Positions 34,835 through 42,696 of a DNA stretch of 64,000 nt are shown in pieces. Location: positions 1 through 64,000 of the forward strand of contig JAUXQH010000090.1 in assembly GCA_030685065.1 (NCBI GenBank). Reading direction: 5' to 3'. The stretch's first letter is position 1. Every line of letters begins with the position of its first letter. This stretch comes from Pseudomonadota bacterium (GTDB taxonomy: Bacteria; Myxococcota_A; UBA796; SXON01). A program made the position numbers and the translations under genes. The notes beneath the pieces were generated by a model, which did no database searches, had not been told where the DNA came from, and saw nothing but the letters and a program-made list of their open reading frames with translations.

Positions 34835-36862
34835 ATGAGTTGGCGGATTAAGGTGGCGGAAGGAGTGGACCATGCCTCCCGTCAGATTCTCATGAAGTCC
34901 CTCGACCAGCTCCGGTCCTGGCGCGAGGCGGCGCCCGGCTTCCTGCGCCGCCAGGAGAAGAACCTCGACCAGCTGAGGTACGGCTGGGACCATCCCCAGC
35001 AGCTCTGCTTCGTCTTCGGCTGCCAGCGGTCGGGCACCAAGATGCTGATGCGCGTGCTCGACAAGAGCCCCGCCACGAGGATCTACCACGAGAACAACGC
35101 CCTGGCGTTCGACGATTTCCAGCTCCGCTCCGACCGAATCGTGCGCACCCTCCTGCGGATCAGCCCGGCCCCGAGCCAGATCTTCAAGCCCATCTGCGAC
35201 AGTCAGGAGGCCGATCGCCTGCTGACCCGGTTCCCGGCCGCCCACGGGCTCTGGATCTACCGGCACCACGACGACGTCGCGAATTCCGCCCTGCACAAGT
35301 GGGGCGCCCACCAGCGCGAGGTCGTCGCAGCCGTGGCCAGCGGCGAGCGGGTGGCGTGGGGATGGCGAACGGCGCGGCTCCCCGACACGGTGGTGGCCAA
35401 CGTGCGCCGCGTCTATCGGGACGACCTGTGCGACGACGAAGGCGCGCTGCTCTTCTGGTACCTCCGCAACGCGTTCTTCTTCGAGCTCGGCCTGCACGAG
35501 CACCCCCGCGTCCTGCTGGTCAAGTACGAACGCATGGTGCAGGCCCCCGAGAGCACGTTTCCGGCGGTGTTCGCCCACGTCGGCGCCCCCTTCGACGCGG
35601 GCTTCATCGAGCGGGTGCACGCCGGCTCGGTGGGCCGGAACGAGGCTCCGCGCGCGAGCCCGGAGATCCGCGCGCTGTGTGCTGACCTCCTCGCGCGGCT
35701 GGACGCCTGGGCACCCGCCCCGGTCCCGGCCGCGGCGCCGCGTCCCGTCTCCCCGGTGCTGGTTTCTCCCGTCCTGATGCTGATCAACACGCTCGGGGTG
35801 GGCGGCGCCGAGCGCTACGTCGTCACCGTGGCGAACTGGATGGCCGAGCGGGGGGTCGACGTGGCCATCGCGGCCTCGCCCGGCGAGCTGGTCGGGGAGC
35901 TCCTCCCGAGCGTAGGGTACGTCGCGACGCCCCTCCGGCGGGTCCGAGGAGGGCTCCCCCTCGCCGCCCTGCGGGTGCGCGGGATCCTGCGTGCCCGTCG
36001 TCCCGCCGCGATCGTCGCGAACTCGTTGGTCGTCACCTGGATTGCGCGCGCCGCCCAGGTGCGCCGGCGGGTCCCCATCGTGACGATCGCGCACGGGTGG
36101 CCCGACCACCGGTACCGCCGCGTGGGCCCCCTGCTCCGCATCGCCGACCGCGTGGTGGCGGTCTCGCCCGAGGTCAAGGCGAAGCTCGTGTCCGCCGGGC
36201 TCGACCCGGGCCGCTGCGACGTCATCTTCAACGGCGTGGACTGCACGAACCTCGGGCCGAGAGTCGGCGCCGCCCGCGTCTCCGCCCGGGCCGCGATGGG
36301 AGCCGGCCCGGACGACCTGGTCGTGGTCATCCTGGGCCGGCTCTCCGCGCAGAAGGCGCACCACCACGTCATCGCGTTGGCCGAGCGCCTGCGGGAGCGC
36401 CGCCCCGAGCTCCGCTTCGCCATCGTGGGCGAGGGCGCCCGCGCGGAGGAGCTCACACGCCTCGTCCGCGCCGCCGGCCTCGACGATCGGGTTCGCCTCC
36501 TCGGCCTGCGCTCCGATGTCCCGGACCTGCTCGGCTCGGCCGACATCTACCTGTCCTGCTCGGACTGGGAGGGCATGCCCCTCTCCACGATCGAGGCGAT
36601 GGCCGCCGCGTTGCCGACCGTGGCGACCCGCACCGAGGGCTCGGGACAGCTGCTCACGGAGGACTGCGGCGTCGTGGTGCCCGTGGGGGATGTGGCCGCC
36701 ATGGCCGAGGCGGTCGAGCGGCTCGCGGCGGACGCGCCGCTCCGCGCTCGCTTGGGAGAGGCCTCCCGGCGGCGGGCCCTCGCCTCCTTCGGCCACGACC
36801 GGATGGCGCGGGAGCTCGCGGCGTTGGTGGCGCGCGTCGTCAGCCCGGAGCGCGCACCGTGA
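34835..36862 (+). CDS. sulfotransferase - GT4 glycosyltransferase fusion
   Basis: A 675-residue two-domain protein. Residues about 55-300 look like a PAPS-dependent sulfotransferase: the 5'-phosphosulfate-binding loop is FVFGCQRSGTKMLM (59-72), and LLVKYERMVQAPESTFPAVF matches the region after the 3'-phosphate site. After a Pro/Ala linker (about 295-312), residues about 313-670 are a complete GT4 domain: LMLINTLGVGGAERYVV, VVAVSPEVKAKLV, VVVILGRLSAQKAHH, LRFAIVGEGARAE and the EX7E pair in SDWEGMPLSTIEAMA. A single chain could both glycosylate and sulfate the glycan. No PAPS synthesis genes lie in the window. The start at 34835 is the first ATG; GTG 34853 and ATG 34892 are alternatives. The 3' end overlaps the convergent GH2 gene by 23 bases. 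Confidence 0.85.
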   Translation: MSWRIKVAEGVDHASRQILMKSLDQLRSWREAAPGFLRRQEKNLDQLRYGWDHPQQLCFVFGCQRSGTKMLMRVLDKSPATRIYHENNALAFDDFQLRSDRIVRTLLRISPAPSQIFKPICDSQEADRLLTRFPAAHGLWIYRHHDDVANSALHKWGAHQREVVAAVASGERVAWGWRTARLPDTVVANVRRVYRDDLCDDEGALLFWYLRNAFFFELGLHEHPRVLLVKYERMVQAPESTFPAVFAHVGAPFDAGFIERVHAGSVGRNEAPRASPEIRALCADLLARLDAWAPAPVPAAAPRPVSPVLVSPVLMLINTLGVGGAERYVVTVANWMAERGVDVAIAASPGELVGELLPSVGYVATPLRRVRGGLPLAALRVRGILRARRPAAIVANSLVVTWIARAAQVRRRVPIVTIAHGWPDHRYRRVGPLLRIADRVVAVSPEVKAKLVSAGLDPGRCDVIFNGVDCTNLGPRVGAARVSARAAMGAGPDDLVVVILGRLSAQKAHHHVIALAERLRERRPELRFAIVGEGARAEELTRLVRAAGLDDRVRLLGLRSDVPDLLGSADIYLSCSDWEGMPLSTIEAMAAALPTVATRTEGSGQLLTEDCGVVVPVGDVAAMAEAVERLAADAPLRARLGEASRRRALASFGHDRMARELAALVARVVSPERAP

Positions 36863-39335
36863 GGGATCCCTCCATGTTCAGGGCGCTGACGTGGGCCTTG
36901 AAGGGCCGGGCGCGCTGAGGGGGATCGCCGCTGGGCGTGAAGCGGAGCGCCTTCGGGTTGCCGACGGAGAGGTGGAAGGCGTTGTCGTCGGGTTGGTACC
37001 CGGCGCTCGAGATGGACACGGTCTGGAGGAAGGCCGTCGCCTCGAGGGTGACCACCACGGTCGTGCCGTCGGTCACGACGCTCGTCGCCGACACCGCGAT
37101 GCCCGGCTGCACGGGGAGGTTGTGTCCGCGCGGAAAGAACACGTCCTCGTGGAGCAGCGCTTCGGACCCGGCGGACCGCAGGCGCGCGATCACCACGTCG
37201 TGACGCGGCGGACCGAAGCGGTAGGCGTAGGTGAGGTCCGAGAAGGTGCCGAGCAGCGCGTCCGCCGAGAGGGTGAGGGCCCCGAAGGGGTCGACCCGCA
37301 CGGGCGCGCGCGCGAAGCCGGTTCGTTCTCCGGTGGACCTGCGAACCTCTAGCTCTACCGTCGCGACCATGACGTCGGCTGTCTCGTTGAGCACGTGTAG
37401 GTCCAGCCCGTCGAGGCCCTCGTCCGTGAAGAGGACGGCCCTTCGCGCCCACGCCCGCCTCAAATACCACCATGCGGCCTTGGGGCGGCCGGTGCTGTCG
37501 AGGATGCCCCAGCCGGCGCCGGGGCGCAGATCCTTGAGGAACCAGACCAGACCCCCGCCGCACCCGCTGCCCGGCCGGCGCCACTCGGCGAACACGCGGA
37601 GCATCACCTCGCCGGTGACCGCGCGGGACAGGGCGAGGTAGCGCTCGATGTCCGTGCTCCGCAGCGCGATGGGGTCTACGTTGTAGAGGGTGCCGAGGTA
37701 GTGGTCCCGCACGTCCTCGAAGTCCCACCCCGCGCCGCTGTCCCGCGGGACGCCGGCCTTCCACGCGGGGTGGTGGGGCAGGGGAGGCGCGCCACCGCCC
37801 GCCATCCGCTCTACCGCCTCGGCGTCGGGCACGTTCGAGAACCCGAGGCACTCCGGGGTGAATTTCACCCGCGCCAGCCGGGCGTCCGACAGGGGCCGGC
37901 GGTAGGCGCCCACCCCGTAGTAGTGCGTGATCCCGACGGCCGTGTGGAACGGGAGCGCGCCTTCGCAGGGGGTGGAGGGGAAGTAGGGGATGCCTGGGTG
38001 AAGCGACGCGCAGAGCGCGGGCAGCGCTTCGGAGAAGAACGGAGACGACCACTCGGCCGCGGGGAGGCCGAGCATGGCCGCCTGCTGTTCGATCTCGCTG
38101 CCGCCACAGTAGACCGCGATGCACGGGTGCCGCTGAAACCGGAGGAGCTGGGCGGTGACCTCGGCGGAGACCTCCGCGTGGAACGTCTCGTCCGCGAACG
38201 GATAGTCCATGTTCGCGAACATGAAGTCCTGCCAGACGAGGATGCCGAGCTCGTCGCAGAGGCGGTACAGCTCGTCGCAACCGTAGGTCATCGTGCCGCC
38301 GATGCGCAGCATGTTGAGCCCTGCGTCGCGCGCGAGCCGAAGGGTGTCCTCCAGCGCGCCGGCCGTCCCGTCGAGGGAGCGGAGATCCTCGACCGTCCAG
38401 CATGCGCCCCGACAGAAGATGGCGCGTCCGTTCACCTCGACCTGCACCCGGCCCTGCCCGCGCTCCATCGCGACCGACTTGAACCCGACGCGGCCACAGT
38501 CGAATTCGACGTCCCCGGTGGGAGCGCGCAGGGTGATGACACACCCGAGCAGGCTTGGTTCGCCGTGGGTGTGGGGCCACCACAGCGGCGCGTCCTGCAG
38601 CACGAAGTCACCCGAGAGGCGGGCGTGGAGCGGCCCCTGCTCGACCGTCAGGGGGAAGGCCGCGGTGCCCACCCGGATCGTCGCCGCGGAGAGGAGATGG
38701 CCCGGCTGGGTGGTCACGTCCGCGGTGATCCGGAGGCGCCCGTCGGCCCCCTCGGCGTGCGCGCGGAGGTCGAGCCGCGTCACGTCGAGCGCGGGGATCG
38801 CCGAGAGCGTGATCGGCCGCCAGGGGCCGACCGGCGCGATCCGTGGCGTCCACCCGGGCATCCGGCCCAGGAGTGTGGTGCGCACCCAGCGCAGGTTCTG
38901 CTGATCGACCAGCGCCGTTTTCCAGCGGGGGCGGGGCTTCTTCCTGGACAGCTCCGCGTCGAGGGACCGGAAGCACACCACCAGCTCGTTTGGGTCCCGG
39001 AGGAGCGGCACCACGTCACACGAGCGGGCCCGGAACATGTTCCGGGAGGAGAACAGCGAGACCCCGTTGAGCCACACCTCCGCGAGGGTGGCCAGCCCCT
39101 CGAACCGCAGGCGCTGCGGGAGCCCGCGGAGCTCCTCGGGGGTGGTGAACGTGCAGCGGTACCACCAGTCGGACGCGTCGAGGTGCTCGTCCACGCCGAG
39201 GGCCGGGCTCTGCGCCACGGTGCCGGGGACCACCGCGTCCCGCCAGGCAGGGCCGGCGGCGGGGAGCTGGTCGGGCGTGCTGAGGAGGCCGGGCGGCGTG
39301 GAGGTGAGGTGCCAGCCGCGGTGGAGGTGGATCAT
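36840..39335 (-). CDS. glycoside hydrolase family 2, beta-mannosidase-like
   Basis: An 831-residue GH2 protein: N-terminal sugar-binding jelly-roll (WHLTSTPPGLLSTPDQLPAA; WYRCTFTTPEELRG; LATLAEVWLNGVSLFSSRNM), immunoglobulin-like domain, then a TIM barrel with FCRGACWTVEDLRSL, GLNMLRIGGTMTYG and LGILVWQDFMFANMDYPF. The acid/base Glu is probably Glu414 in VYCGGSEIEQQ, where the usual NNE reads GSE; the nucleophile is probably Glu495 in FTPECLGFSNV. It has no signal peptide, so it is likely cytoplasmic, which is odd for a degrading enzyme and suggests trimming or transglycosylation of precursors. The start overlaps the DUF1839 stop (ATGA). Last gene of the carrier-protein operon. Confidence 0.85.
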   Translation of the reverse strand: MIHLHRGWHLTSTPPGLLSTPDQLPAAGPAWRDAVVPGTVAQSPALGVDEHLDASDWWYRCTFTTPEELRGLPQRLRFEGLATLAEVWLNGVSLFSSRNMFRARSCDVVPLLRDPNELVVCFRSLDAELSRKKPRPRWKTALVDQQNLRWVRTTLLGRMPGWTPRIAPVGPWRPITLSAIPALDVTRLDLRAHAEGADGRLRITADVTTQPGHLLSAATIRVGTAAFPLTVEQGPLHARLSGDFVLQDAPLWWPHTHGEPSLLGCVITLRAPTGDVEFDCGRVGFKSVAMERGQGRVQVEVNGRAIFCRGACWTVEDLRSLDGTAGALEDTLRLARDAGLNMLRIGGTMTYGCDELYRLCDELGILVWQDFMFANMDYPFADETFHAEVSAEVTAQLLRFQRHPCIAVYCGGSEIEQQAAMLGLPAAEWSSPFFSEALPALCASLHPGIPYFPSTPCEGALPFHTAVGITHYYGVGAYRRPLSDARLARVKFTPECLGFSNVPDAEAVERMAGGGAPPLPHHPAWKAGVPRDSGAGWDFEDVRDHYLGTLYNVDPIALRSTDIERYLALSRAVTGEVMLRVFAEWRRPGSGCGGGLVWFLKDLRPGAGWGILDSTGRPKAAWWYLRRAWARRAVLFTDEGLDGLDLHVLNETADVMVATVELEVRRSTGERTGFARAPVRVDPFGALTLSADALLGTFSDLTYAYRFGPPRHDVVIARLRSAGSEALLHEDVFFPRGHNLPVQPGIAVSATSVVTDGTTVVVTLEATAFLQTVSISSAGYQPDDNAFHLSVGNPKALRFTPSGDPPQRARPFKAHVSALNMEGSLTVRAPG

Positions 39336-40309
39336 CCTCCGAACCGCGCAATCAGGTCGCCCATCCCCTGCTCCCAGAGCCCCGCCATCCTGTCCAGCGG
39401 CGCCAGATCGAGGGGCCGCTTGCGCGCCATGGCACGCGCGAATTGGAACTGGAGGGCCTTGGTGGCGCGGGAGATCTCGTCGAACGCCTCTGTCGCCGCA
39501 CTCGGAGCGTCCACGCCCTGCTCCTTCAGCCACCGCAGGTAGGTCGCCGTGAGCTCGAAGCACGCGCCGTACTGGCGAAGCGTGGCGAACGAATAGGCGT
39601 GGAACAGATCGATCTCGGACCGCAGGAGCCAGTCCATGTCGCCCTGGAACTTCGCCTTGAAGGGGACGAAGGGGTTGTGCTCGGGGATGCGCCCCAGGTG
39701 CCGCCGCAGCAGCTCGAGCGAGGCGTCGACGAGGGGGGGGCCGGAGAGCGCCCGGCCTCGGGGCGCGCGCTTCACGAACTCGATGTAGGGCGGGAGCATG
39801 CGCGGGTGGACCAGCCCGTCGACCTGGAAGATGTCGGCGAAGTCCTGGCCTTCGAGCGCGTGGTAGCCCTGGTTGTGGAAGTACCCCATGCGGCGGCCCG
39901 CCACGTCGATCGCGTTGACCGCGACGGTCGACTTCACGTGGGCGAGCTTGTAGGCGGTGCCGGCGGTGTCGGGGAGGAAGAACGAGTCGAGCTCCACCAG
40001 CACCGGACGGCCCGCGGCGACTTGCTCCTCCACGTGCTCCGCCAGCGGCCGCCAGGGGGCGAGCTCATGGATCCCGAGGGCGTACAGCTCCAACAAGTCC
40101 GCGTGGGGAAACTTGAAAAAGGTCCATTGGTCCACGTCGAAGTCGATGGCGACCGTGAAGGGGAGCGCGGCCAGCGGCTCGTGTCCGAGCCCGTGCAGGA
40201 GCTCGATCACGACGTCGGCGTAGCAGTTCGTTTCTGCCCACGTACGGTTCTCGCCGTGGATCAGGTGGCGTTGGTAGGAAGCGGGATCCAAAGGAACGAT
40301 CTGTCGCAT
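39332..40309 (-). CDS. DUF1839 family protein (possible aminoacyl transferase)
   Basis: A 325-residue soluble protein matching DUF1839: NRTWAETNCYADVVIELLHG, VAIDFDVDQWTFFKFPHADL, LVELDSFFLPDTAGTAYKLA, HVKSTVAVNAID and GYFHNQGYHALEGQDF. DUF1839 has no established activity and is known to sit beside amino acid:carrier-protein ligases. Cys29, His124 and Asp135 have the order and spacing of a papain-like (C39/BtrH-like) triad. BtrH moves an acyl group from a carrier protein to an amine in butirosin synthesis, so a role as the transferase that unloads the aminoacyl carrier protein is my inference. It lies 7 bases after the ligase and overlaps the GH2 gene. Confidence 0.85.
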   Translation of the reverse strand: MRQIVPLDPASYQRHLIHGENRTWAETNCYADVVIELLHGLGHEPLAALPFTVAIDFDVDQWTFFKFPHADLLELYALGIHELAPWRPLAEHVEEQVAAGRPVLVELDSFFLPDTAGTAYKLAHVKSTVAVNAIDVAGRRMGYFHNQGYHALEGQDFADIFQVDGLVHPRMLPPYIEFVKRAPRGRALSGPPLVDASLELLRRHLGRIPEHNPFVPFKAKFQGDMDWLLRSEIDLFHAYSFATLRQYGACFELTATYLRWLKEQGVDAPSAATEAFDEISRATKALQFQFARAMARKRPLDLAPLDRMAGLWEQGMGDLIARFGG

Positions 40310-40316
40310 CTGCCCC

Positions 40317-41240
40317 TCAGTCCAGCGCCAGGATCTCGCGCACGGGTTGCGGCCAGGCTGCTACCGCCAGGCCGTGGGTCTTGAACAGGGCCAAGGCGAT
40401 GCGCTCCAGTCCAAAACCGATGCACGCGGTGTGGGCCGGGGCTCCGTCCGCCGTCTCGATGTCGAACGCCGTCCCGAAATAATCGAGGTGGTAGTTGCAG
40501 GAAGCGATCGCGGTGGGCTTCTCTGTCGAGCAGATCGGCACCACCAGCTCGTATTTGAGCACCTGCTCGCGCTGCGTGGCCTTGGCCAGGCGGCCGCCCC
40601 GCCCGAAGAACGGATCGTTGGCGACCACGGCCTCGACCGGCAAGCCGACCGACTCCAACATCTCCTTTCCGCGCGCGAGCCAGGCGTCCCGGTGCGTCAG
40701 GGCCTGCTCGGACGTACCGAGGCGAACATATTCGCGTTGGCGGAAGATCTGCATGCGTGCAGGATCGTCGGAGGGCTCATGTCGGAACACGTACGCCAAC
40801 AGATCGACGGTGCGGCCGGCCTCGGGGAGCCTCCCGGTCGCCGTGGGGTACAGCGGGTAGCAGGCGGCGGGGATCAGCATCACGTCGCTCGCGGCGAGGT
40901 CGCGGGTCCAATCCTCCTTGTCCTCGAACTTGCGCAGCATCGCCGCGTGGTCGCGCTCCCCGCCGGTGAAGGCGTGCACGGAGCCCATCAGGTCGGGGAA
41001 GTTGTGGATGTGGTTGATGCGCGAGTAGTCGGCCCGGTTGAGGAGCGGCGGAAAGTGCATCACCTCGGGCGCGAGGTGCCGGCCCTGCTGGGTGACGTAC
41101 CGCCCGAACGAGTCGACGACGTGCTCGAACGCGCCGCCGCGCCCGTACACCCCCCGGACGCCGGACGCGATGAGCAGGCCGGCCGCGAAGAGCTCGTCGA
41201 GAAAGGCCTTGTAGCTGTCGGCGTCGGCCTGGATGCACAT
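40317..41240 (-). CDS. amino acid--[acyl-carrier-protein] ligase (class II aaRS homologue)
   Basis: A 307-residue homologue of the catalytic core of class II aminoacyl-tRNA synthetases (atypical SerRS type) without a tRNA-binding domain. Motif 2 is YVFRHEPSDDPARMQIFRQRE (152-170 region, Arg153, Glu155); motif 3 is CIGFGLERIALALF (Glu279-Arg280). Likely zinc ligands by comparison with the family are Cys127, Glu170 and Cys273. In Bradyrhizobium such proteins activate small amino acids (Gly, Ala) with ATP and load them on the phosphopantetheine of a dedicated carrier protein instead of tRNA. The carrier gene is two genes upstream. It lies 4 bases after the dehydrogenase gene. The amino acid used here cannot be read by eye. 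Confidence 0.88.
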   Translation of the reverse strand: MCIQADADSYKAFLDELFAAGLLIASGVRGVYGRGGAFEHVVDSFGRYVTQQGRHLAPEVMHFPPLLNRADYSRINHIHNFPDLMGSVHAFTGGERDHAAMLRKFEDKEDWTRDLAASDVMLIPAACYPLYPTATGRLPEAGRTVDLLAYVFRHEPSDDPARMQIFRQREYVRLGTSEQALTHRDAWLARGKEMLESVGLPVEAVVANDPFFGRGGRLAKATQREQVLKYELVVPICSTEKPTAIASCNYHLDYFGTAFDIETADGAPAHTACIGFGLERIALALFKTHGLAVAAWPQPVREILALD

Positions 41241-41244
41241 GGGA

Positions 41245-42396
41245 TCAGCCCTCCCGCCGCACGATCTGCATCACGGAGCTCTGGCCCAGGATTCGATCGT
41301 TGTTGACCATCAGCGCCGCGCCGTAGGCGTCCCTCAGCTGGCGGCCCAGCGAGTGCTTCGAGTCGTTGCGGTAGCCCGAGATGCCGCAGATGAGCATCGC
41401 GCGGCTCACGACGTCGACCAGGAGCTGGGAGGAGGTCACCTTCAGGTTGTTCACCCGGAGCGCGAACCCGTAGTTGGAGGTGAACGCGCCCTCCTCGTTG
41501 TCGGTGAGCAGGGTGTGGTACTCGGCGATGGTCTGCTGGACGCCGGCGCGCATCGAGAACAGGATCGTGTCGACCTCGGCGAGCCGCAGGGCGGAGGGCG
41601 GGAGGGTTCCGGGGGTCTTCCGGGCCTCGGCCCGTACGAAGCCACGCGCGCGGGTCACGGCGTCCGTCGCGATGCCGAGCCAGAGGGAGGCCCACACGCC
41701 GTGGGAGAACGGGTGCATCGTCTTGCCGTGGATGTCGGCGTAGGGGACGGGGAGGATCTGCTCGGCGGCGCCCGTGGCCGCGAGCGCGAACCCCGAGCTG
41801 CAGGTGCCGCGGAAGCCGAGCGTGTCCCAGCCGGAGAGGGGGGTGAGCGTGCAGTCCTCCTTCTTCACGAGCACGTGCGCCTGGTCGCCCGGCGCGGCGT
41901 CCGGAGCCCTGCGGCACGTCACCAGGATCGCGTCCGCCGCCTCCCCGTAGGAGATCACCGGTGCCTGCTTCTCGAGCGTGAAGCGGCCATCCTGTACGAT
42001 CACGGCGCAGCGGCTGGTCCGCACGTCCCCGCCGATCCCGAGCTCCGTGGTGGCCGAGGCGAGGAGGTGCTGCCTCTCGACGAGCTCGACCGCGTACCGA
42101 CGAAAGTAGTCCGCCGAGAGGGCGTGGTGCACGATGCAGGCGACCTGGATCTGGTGCATCGCGAAGATCATGGCGGTGGAGCCGCAATAGGTCGCGAGGG
42201 CCTCGCACACGCGGGAGAGATCGACGATGGAGAGCCCCATCCCGCCGTGCTCGACCGGCACGTAGCAGCTGAGCAGCTTCGCTTCCCTCAACGCCGTGAA
42301 GGCCTCCACGGGGAACCGGGCGTCCCTGTCGACCGCGTGCGCGTGCGGCGCGATGGCGTCCCGACCGATCGCGTGTACCTGTTCGAGCAGCGTCAT
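41245..42396 (-). CDS. acyl-CoA dehydrogenase family flavoprotein
   Basis: A 383-residue acyl-CoA dehydrogenase fold: YVPVEHGGMGLSIVDLSRV, STAMIFAMHQIQVACIV, LASATTELGIGGDVRTS (flavin site), GWDTLGFRGTCSSG, and a C-terminal four-helix bundle ending GYRNDSKHSLGRQLRDAYG. At the canonical catalytic-base position near the C-terminus, the usual YEGT reads ILGQSS (369-374), so the standard Glu is missing; another residue may replace it, as in some subfamilies. In carrier-protein pathways such enzymes oxidise acyl or aminoacyl thioesters (for example prolyl-carrier-protein oxidase). Here the substrate could be the aminoacyl carrier protein made by the ligase. In operon between the carrier protein and the ligase. 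Confidence 0.85.
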   Translation of the reverse strand: MTLLEQVHAIGRDAIAPHAHAVDRDARFPVEAFTALREAKLLSCYVPVEHGGMGLSIVDLSRVCEALATYCGSTAMIFAMHQIQVACIVHHALSADYFRRYAVELVERQHLLASATTELGIGGDVRTSRCAVIVQDGRFTLEKQAPVISYGEAADAILVTCRRAPDAAPGDQAHVLVKKEDCTLTPLSGWDTLGFRGTCSSGFALAATGAAEQILPVPYADIHGKTMHPFSHGVWASLWLGIATDAVTRARGFVRAEARKTPGTLPPSALRLAEVDTILFSMRAGVQQTIAEYHTLLTDNEEGAFTSNYGFALRVNNLKVTSSQLLVDVVSRAMLICGISGYRNDSKHSLGRQLRDAYGAALMVNNDRILGQSSVMQIVRREG

Positions 42397-42421
42397 GTCA
42401 CTCCCTCGACCCGGCGGCGGA

Positions 42422-42661
42422 TCAGGCGCGCAGTTCTTCGATCGCCTCGGAGATCGACTGGATGCTCTCGAACGTCTTTCGACTCAGCATCTTGTCCGGG
42501 AATTCGACCTCGAAGTGATCCTCGAGCGCCAGCATCAGGTGGACGGTCGTGAGGGACGACAGGCCCACCGCGTACAGGTCGGTGGTCGCGGTGATGTCGT
42601 CCGTGACGGCGGAGAGGCGGCCGTGCCGCACGACGATCTCCCGGATTTGTTGGAACGGCAC
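42422..42661 (-). CDS. acyl/aminoacyl carrier protein
   Basis: A 79-residue phosphopantetheine carrier protein: four-helix pattern with the attachment motif DLYAVGLSSLTTVHL, where Ser36 would carry the prosthetic group (DSL reads SSL). The acidic helix LALEDHFEVEFPDKML after the motif is typical of acyl carrier proteins. Lying next to an amino acid:carrier-protein ligase, it is the probable aminoacyl acceptor rather than a fatty-acid carrier. It is spaced 25 bases from the dehydrogenase and 35 bases from the hydrolase on the same strand. No phosphopantetheinyl transferase is in the window. Confidence 0.9.
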   Translation of the reverse strand: MPFQQIREIVVRHGRLSAVTDDITATTDLYAVGLSSLTTVHLMLALEDHFEVEFPDKMLSRKTFESIQSISEAIEELRA

Positions 42662-42696
42662 GGGGGCCTCCTAAGAGATCGGCGGGTGCTGCCTGA

